Source: Pomacea canaliculata (lineage: Eukaryota; Mollusca; Gastropoda; Architaenioglossa; Ampullariidae). Taken from it: a DNA stretch of 64,000 nucleotides. The notes under the pieces are model-generated. The model was given only the letters and a program-made list of their open reading frames with translations, was not told the origin of the DNA and searched no databases. The position numbers were made by a program, and so were the translations under genes. The stretch is from contig NC_037603.1 of the NCBI RefSeq assembly GCF_003073045.1, forward strand, positions 17,924,192 to 17,988,191, given 5' to 3'. Positions within the stretch are counted from its first letter, which is position 1. Each line of letters begins with the position of its first letter. Of this stretch, positions 60,401 to 64,000 are shown in pieces.

Positions 60401-63400
60401 TCTTTCATTCCTTTCTACTCACTGAAGAAGACAGTTTTGAATATTATCATTTTTTATTAAGTACATTTCCAATATAGGCTTGGCGAATTTGATTTAATAA
60501 TAACAAATATTGTTATTTATAAAGCACAGTATCTAGGCCAGTAAACAAGCTCATTGCACTGAATAGGATCCATGAAATATTCCTTTAAAAATGCCTTTAC
60601 TAAAGATAGTATTGTGTTACAAAAAAAGGTAGAGTTAAAATCAGGCTTCTCTTAATAATAGCATTGATTGTTTTTGCCACTGCTGATTTATTGTTTATGT
60701 GCATATTTATTTTCATGAACATGAACTTTTCTCTATTTTTATCTCTAGGGAGAAAAGGGGTCATTAGGCCCATGGGGAGAAAAAGGTGAAAAAGGTAGAC
60801 AGGTAGGAAACATTTTCTAGTCAAGCCAATCTCATACTTAATGAAGAGAATGTAGAAAAATGCCTCACTGTGTGTGTGAGAGAGAGAAAGGGGGAAGGGG
60901 GGGGAATTGGTGTTTTACGCCGTGTCAGCAACTAAGGCTATATTACGGCAAGCAGCCAGCCCTGTAAACAGATGTCACGTGCAGAGAAAGATCAGCGTGC
61001 CCGAGACGAGAAATGAACTCAGGGCAGCCAACCTTCACTGTATTGGTGACAGGCGCTAACCGTTGCGCCACCGGACCGCTTTGAGAGAGAGAAAGAAAAT
61101 GTATATGTTTGTACATACATCTGTGCATACTGTTGTGAAAAATGTACATCATTTTACAATCTAATTTTATTATTGACAGATTTATAATTTCAATTTTGCA
61201 TTAAATGTCAGTTTTCAAAATTTAATTCAGGGACCTCAAGGACCACAGGGTATGATTGGAGAAAAGGGTGTTCCTGGTATTGCTGGCCAAGGGTAAGCTT
61301 CCCACTTATTATATATAGAATATTTTAAACCTCTGAAACTCTGGTTATGAACAATATTGGCTTCAGAAACATTAAATACTCTAAACCTTTTTAAAATCAT
61401 GTGACTCATAGTCATAGACACTATCAGGCAGCATGATATCACAACATATCTTTTGAACGTTGCCTCAAAAAAGGTTTGAATTTTTTTATGGGACAAAGTG
61501 TACAAGATCTTATTTTGTTTTAAAGATTGGATCCTGACTGTCACATTTAGTGCATATATACAACAAGGGCATCCCAGCCTGTAAAGTTTTTGTTTCATAA
61601 AATGTCCCTTAAAGAAATACATTTTTATTGAATTTATCTGTTTTTGCAGGGTAAGCAAGGCTTCCCAGGAAATCCTGGCCTGCCAGGACAAAAGGTGAAG
61701 TAAAAGTTTTGATAATAACACCTTCTGAATGATAACACTTTCTTAATAATAACACTTTCTTACTCTTAATAATAAAACTTAATAAGAGATCTAACTACAA
61801 ACATATGGTCTTAATCAGGTTCTCTCCCCTCCAACACACACACACACACACTCCCCCTCCTCTTTTCGGTTTTGTGTTTTCATTTTAATACTGGTTAATA
61901 AGTTGAAAAATAGTTTTTTTTTGGTTATTGTTCTAATCTGAGAGCGTTCATTGTGATTAATGAGTGTGTTTTGAAACTTTCTATTATTCTTATTCTTTTT
62001 CTTTTAGTCATTTCAGATGATTAGCATTGCTGCCTAACTCTTCTGGCATCTTTGCACTGCACATGCAAATGTACATTTATTATTTGTGACTCTGAGATCA
62101 CACCTAAGTAGTTTCTGAAACTTTTGTACCATACTAAGGGGCTTCTTTAGAACTAGTCATTTATTTCTAATGCTCCTGAAGTCACTCCATACACCACCAT
62201 AAATAACAATATTTATGATCAATTTATGCTTGACACTTTGCTGATCTTGAATGATTATTTAGTATTATTGATTTCTTCTCACAGGGAGACCGCGGTATGG
62301 AAGGTTTACCTGGCCTGCCAGGTATGATCGGGATGAAAGGTGAAAGAGGTTTTCCTGGTTCCGATGGACCAGTTGGTCCAGTTGGTCCTCAAGGTGCACC
62401 TGGTGTAAGTTTACATCACAGAATCCACAGAGATTATTCTAGGATAAAGTCATGTGAGAGTTAGTGTCCTTTGCACTTGCCAAAATATCATAATATGCAT
62501 GTATTGGACCTTGTGGTACAGCACTTTAAAATAAGTTTGGGTGTTCTCTGCACCAATTTGAAATATAATATCCAGAATCTATGACAACAGCTACAAAGCT
62601 TTCAAACTGTCCAACTGTTACCCAGATATCATCTCTAAATTATGCAGCAAGTGTCTGATTAACATATAACATTTGCTTACCACTGGTTAAACCAAACCAG
62701 CATGGCAAGTTTTGCTACATCTATTAGTTCCTCCCATTAACCAGTACCTGCAGACCAGCATGCATAACCACCAGTCACCAGTACCAGTCAAGCGAATTAA
62801 TAGAGTGAATGAGTGATCTGATTAATTTCATCTACATTATTTATCTTAAATAATTTAAGTGATCAATGATATATTCTGTTATACATCAAAGAACTTGGTG
62901 AGAAAGAAAAGTGAAATGGACAAAATGCTTTTGCTTTGAGGTAGCCCCTTTTTTCTTTTGAGGGGGACCCTGTTTGAAATCCTAGAATAATCTCTGGAGT
63001 CCATTAAATGTGCATGATTGAGGAATTATTTCAGTTTTCCATGAATGTCGAAGACATTGAACACTCTCATGCAAAGGTAGTCTTGCAATCTTTCAAGTTG
63101 GAAGTGATGTGTTAAGAAACCAGACTTTTCTCAGGGCTAGATTTTCGTGAGGGTGGTGCCCATCTCCAGCCCCCGCCATTCTTTCCCCAACTTTTTTGAA
63201 GGGGTCAGGTACTAATTCAATAGCTGGAGTAAATGTGCTGTCAACTGGGTCTGTGTACCCAATACCTAAAATGCCAGTGCTCTATCCCTTGAGGCAATCT
63301 TTGAGGGTAATCTCAACATTTGTCCATAGCCTTCTAAATTGTACATTTTAGAAATTCTTGGTAATAATTCAGTATAGATCAAGTAATATGCAGCTGACTA

Positions 63401-64000
63401 AATTCGGTTTATTTTTTTTATTTTTTTTTTACTGGCAGTTTGGTCTTTGCTCTTCAAACATGTTCTCTTCACTTCAGAAGAATTTTTTTTTATTTTCTTA
63501 GATCCTATCAAAATTGGTTTCAGGGAAAAGGTGAGACTGGCAGGCCAGGGTTACCTGGTCCTATTGGACCTGCTGGGTTTCCAGGAGAACCTGGCCTTCC
63601 TGGTCTGCCTGGTAATGATGGACCACGTGGACAGCCTGGTCCAGCAGGTGGGCCTGGACTTCCAGGCCAGCCTGGTCCACAAGGGCGAGATGGACCTAAA
63701 GGAGACAAAGGTGACCTAGGTCCTGCAGGTAGGAATGATGGACTCCACATGCTTTCACATGGTATAATGATTAGAGCATGACAATAATGCTGTGGTACAG
63801 ATATACTTATTAATTATTAACGTATTAATCTTAAAAACATCTTCATGTTGTAAAGACCGAAGACTTTTTCCTTTGCTGTACCTTGATGTTTGATGATACT
63901 AGATGGCTTTCTGATTAACTTTAAAGCTTATTGATGTATCCTGGAAACAGGGTTCCCAGGTCAGGATGGACGACCAGGCTTACCTGGGCGACCAGGCCCC
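39443..64000 (+). CDS. COL4A2: Collagen type IV alpha2-type chain, 5' part, runs off the window
   Basis: This is the partner chain of the divergent alpha1 gene. Sixteen exons are seen: 39443-39453, 39665-39722, 48942-49022, 49346-49480, 55450-55494, 57512-57574, 59022-59144, 59281-59316, 59646-59708, 60165-60358, 60749-60802, 61231-61292, 61650-61694, 62285-62404, 63524-63728 and 63951 onward, about 449 residues. The order is signal peptide, a 7S segment with four cysteines, and interrupted Gly-X-Y. Alpha2 class is supported by [13 protein letters not shown] then [12 protein letters not shown], and by the interrupted [15 protein letters not shown], both close to the human alpha2 layout. Exons 10 and 12 each lack one base. 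The rest of the helix and NC1 lie beyond the window, so class cannot be confirmed from NC1. Confidence 0.9.
39665..39722 (+). CDS. COL4A2: Collagen alpha2 exon 2: rest of signal peptide
   Basis: The acceptor is GTTTTCAG and the donor ACAGCG|GTATGT, phase 2 in and phase 0 out. Joined to exon 1 it reads [17 protein letters not shown] and ends QSSTA, 23 residues, a textbook signal peptide. It joins in frame to the 7S exon 9.2 kb away. Confidence 0.8.
45430..45640 (+). mobile_element. tRNA-derived SINE-like repeat
   Basis: The stretch gatagcagggctagagcac resembles a tRNA A box and ggttggttcaatacccac resembles a B box about 35 bases on, the spacing of an internal RNA polymerase III promoter. It is followed by cagtcgggtataggtacctg, a motif typical of invertebrate SINE bodies. 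It does not fold as a clean tRNA, so I call it a SINE. Confidence 0.6.
45991..46145 (+). mobile_element. Possible DNA-transposon end, pogo/Tigger-like
   Basis: After a TA comes cagtgatacctcggttctcg, followed by repeated ttcga and gaac motifs. This start resembles terminal repeats I recall from Tigger/pogo-type elements. I did not find the matching opposite end, so it is probably a fragment. Confidence 0.35.
48942..49022 (+). CDS. COL4A2: Collagen alpha2 exon 3: 7S cysteine segment
   Basis: The acceptor is TGTTTCAG and the donor CGAGG|GTAAGC; 27 codons in phase 0. It reads [12 protein letters not shown], then [12 protein letters not shown], giving four cysteines before the first collagen triplets, as expected for the 7S region. 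Confidence 0.92.
49346..49480 (+). CDS. COL4A2: Collagen alpha2 exon 4: first helix exon
   Basis: There are 45 uninterrupted codons of Gly-X-Y starting [13 protein letters not shown] and ending GEKGNR. The donor is CAGG|GTGAGC. The length, 135 bp, is identical to exon 3 of the alpha1 gene. Confidence 0.93.
49481..55449. other. Collagen alpha2 intron 4 (6.0 kb)
   Basis: No exon or other gene is recognised. Features are an A/G-rich stretch at 52340-52395 with repeated gagagagcgagg, and a cluster of palindrome-like tatagaatgcattctata motifs at 53880-54090. The rest is unremarkable AT-rich intron. Confidence 0.6.
53880..54095. repeat. Cluster of palindromic tagaatgcattcta motifs
   Basis: A perfect 18-bp palindrome, tatagaatgcattctata, lies at 53888-53905. 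Imperfect versions follow near 54022 (cagaatgcgttctag) and 54060 (tagaaggcattctat), with ataaaatga between them. They lie within alpha2 intron 4. Confidence 0.6.
55450..57574 (+). CDS. COL4A2: Collagen alpha2 exons 5-6, ending in CNGTQ
   Basis: The coding pieces are 55450-55494 (45 bp, [15 protein letters not shown]) and 57512-57574 (63 bp, [13 protein letters not shown] then LDGCNGTQ). Both are in phase 0 with good splice sites. Their lengths equal alpha1 exons 4 and 5. Asn128 in CNGT matches the conserved N-glycosylation site. The 2.0-kb intron between them holds no recognisable feature. Confidence 0.93.
57575..59021. other. Collagen alpha2 intron 6, nothing recognised
   Basis: It is AT-rich with T-runs at about 57802 and 58390. 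I see no gene, terminal repeats or structured RNA in it. Confidence 0.55.
59022..59708 (+). CDS. COL4A2: Collagen alpha2 exons 7-9
   Basis: The coding pieces are 59022-59144 (123 bp), 59281-59316 (36 bp) and 59646-59708 (63 bp), all in phase 0. Exon 7 contains the interruption [12 protein letters not shown], in the place where human alpha2 has a longer charged interruption. Its donor is AAAG|GTCAGA. Exon 8 is only 12 codons ([12 protein letters not shown]). Confidence 0.92.
60165..60358 (+). CDS. COL4A2: Collagen alpha2 exon 10, with one base missing
   Basis: The exon opens [12 protein letters not shown]. The frame then breaks at 60200-60201, where aaaaggagcaatgg would need one more G to read [12 protein letters not shown]. 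The repaired length is 195 bases, 65 codons, and both splice sites are good. Downstream is an interruption, [15 protein letters not shown]. As given, the frame meets a stop at 60219-60221. Confidence 0.85.
60499..60570 (+). repeat. Dispersed repeat tail, copy 3
   Basis: The block atttataaagcacagtatct, then caagctcattgcactgaata, matches the order of motifs at 641-705. It lies in the intron between alpha2 exons 10 and 11. Confidence 0.5.
60749..60802 (+). CDS. COL4A2: Collagen alpha2 exon 11
   Basis: There are 18 codons, [18 protein letters not shown], in phase 0. The acceptor is ATCTCTAG and the donor ACAG|GTAGGA. It is lysine- and glutamate-rich and has a rare Trp in a Y position. Confidence 0.9.
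60896..61080 (-). mobile_element. tRNA-derived SINE, minus strand
   Basis: On the minus strand the element opens ggtggcgcaacggttagcgc, a good RNA polymerase III A box, with gagttcatttctcg as a degenerate B box about 40 bases on. The body runs to the motif whose plus-strand form is gtgttttacgccgtgtcagc. A second, headless copy lies at 17192-17330. It sits in the intron between alpha2 exons 11 and 12. Confidence 0.72.
61231..61694 (+). CDS. COL4A2: Collagen alpha2 exons 12-13, junction out of phase by one base
   Basis: Exon 12 (61231-61292) reads [20 protein letters not shown] and ends CAAGG|GTAAGC, 62 bases. Exon 13 (61650-61694) starts GGT AAG CAA in phase 0 and reads [15 protein letters not shown]. 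One base is lacking for a proper join, probably one G of the run at the donor. The result would be an imperfect triplet, GQG then GKQ. No alternative GT or AG pair rescues the frame. Confidence 0.8.
62285..64000 (+). CDS. COL4A2: Collagen alpha2 exons 14-16, last one cut by the window end
   Basis: The coding pieces are 62285-62404 (120 bp), 63524-63728 (205 bp) and 63951 onward. Exon 14 ends GAPG and exon 15 opens GKGETG, a Gly-Gly imperfection. Exon 15 is long, has [19 protein letters not shown], and ends in phase 1 within a glycine codon. It is the first split-glycine junction of this gene. Exon 16 continues in frame to the last base. Confidence 0.9.
62405..63523. other. Collagen alpha2 intron 14, nothing recognised
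   Basis: This 1.1-kb intron shows no exon, repeat ends or RNA gene that I can identify. Confidence 0.5.

Overview
The window is invertebrate animal nuclear DNA, most likely from a mollusc and probably a gastropod. The genes are split by GT-AG introns, intron DNA is AT-rich, and there are degenerate LINEs, tRNA-derived SINE-like copies and a MITE. The mollusc call is an inference. It rests mainly on a GRL101-like receptor that combines LDL-A, leucine-rich and seven-transmembrane parts. No bacterial, phage or CRISPR feature is present.

Layout. Positions 1-3576 are intergenic and repeat-bearing. Positions 3577-8568 (+) hold a four-exon composite G-protein-coupled receptor with two CUB-like domains, an LDL-A module, a C-type lectin domain, further LDL-A modules, leucine-rich repeats and a 7TM domain. 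One apparent 1-bp deletion interrupts it. Positions 8569-10234 are a convergent intergenic space. Positions 10235-38092 (-) hold a complete type IV collagen alpha1-type gene. I resolved 42 coding exons with consistent phases: 5307 coding bases including the stop, about 1768 residues. They encode a signal peptide, a 7S cysteine segment, an interrupted Gly-X-Y helix and a full NC1 domain. Positions 38093-39442 are a 1350-bp divergent promoter interval. From 39443 to the window end (+) runs the 5' part of a type IV collagen alpha2-type gene: 16 exons seen, about 449 residues, with introns of 9.2 and 6.0 kb near its start.

How the genes relate. The two collagen genes are head to head, the arrangement long known for COL4A1/COL4A2 in vertebrates and Cg25C/viking in Drosophila. 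Their products would co-assemble into basement-membrane collagen IV. The pair still shares a run of exons of identical length (135, 45 and 63 bp) that ends in a CNGT glycosylation motif. The receptor is convergent with the alpha1 gene, and nothing in the sequence links them functionally.

Quality. Three coding interruptions, each curable by one added base, lie in the two plus-strand genes (near 7372, 60200 and 61292). The 5.3 kb of alpha1 coding sequence has none. They may be uncorrected assembly indels or real lesions. I saw no wholly new system. The less ordinary items are the receptor architecture, an intronic minisatellite that resembles a neighbouring NC1 exon end, and a signal peptide split after 11 coding bases.
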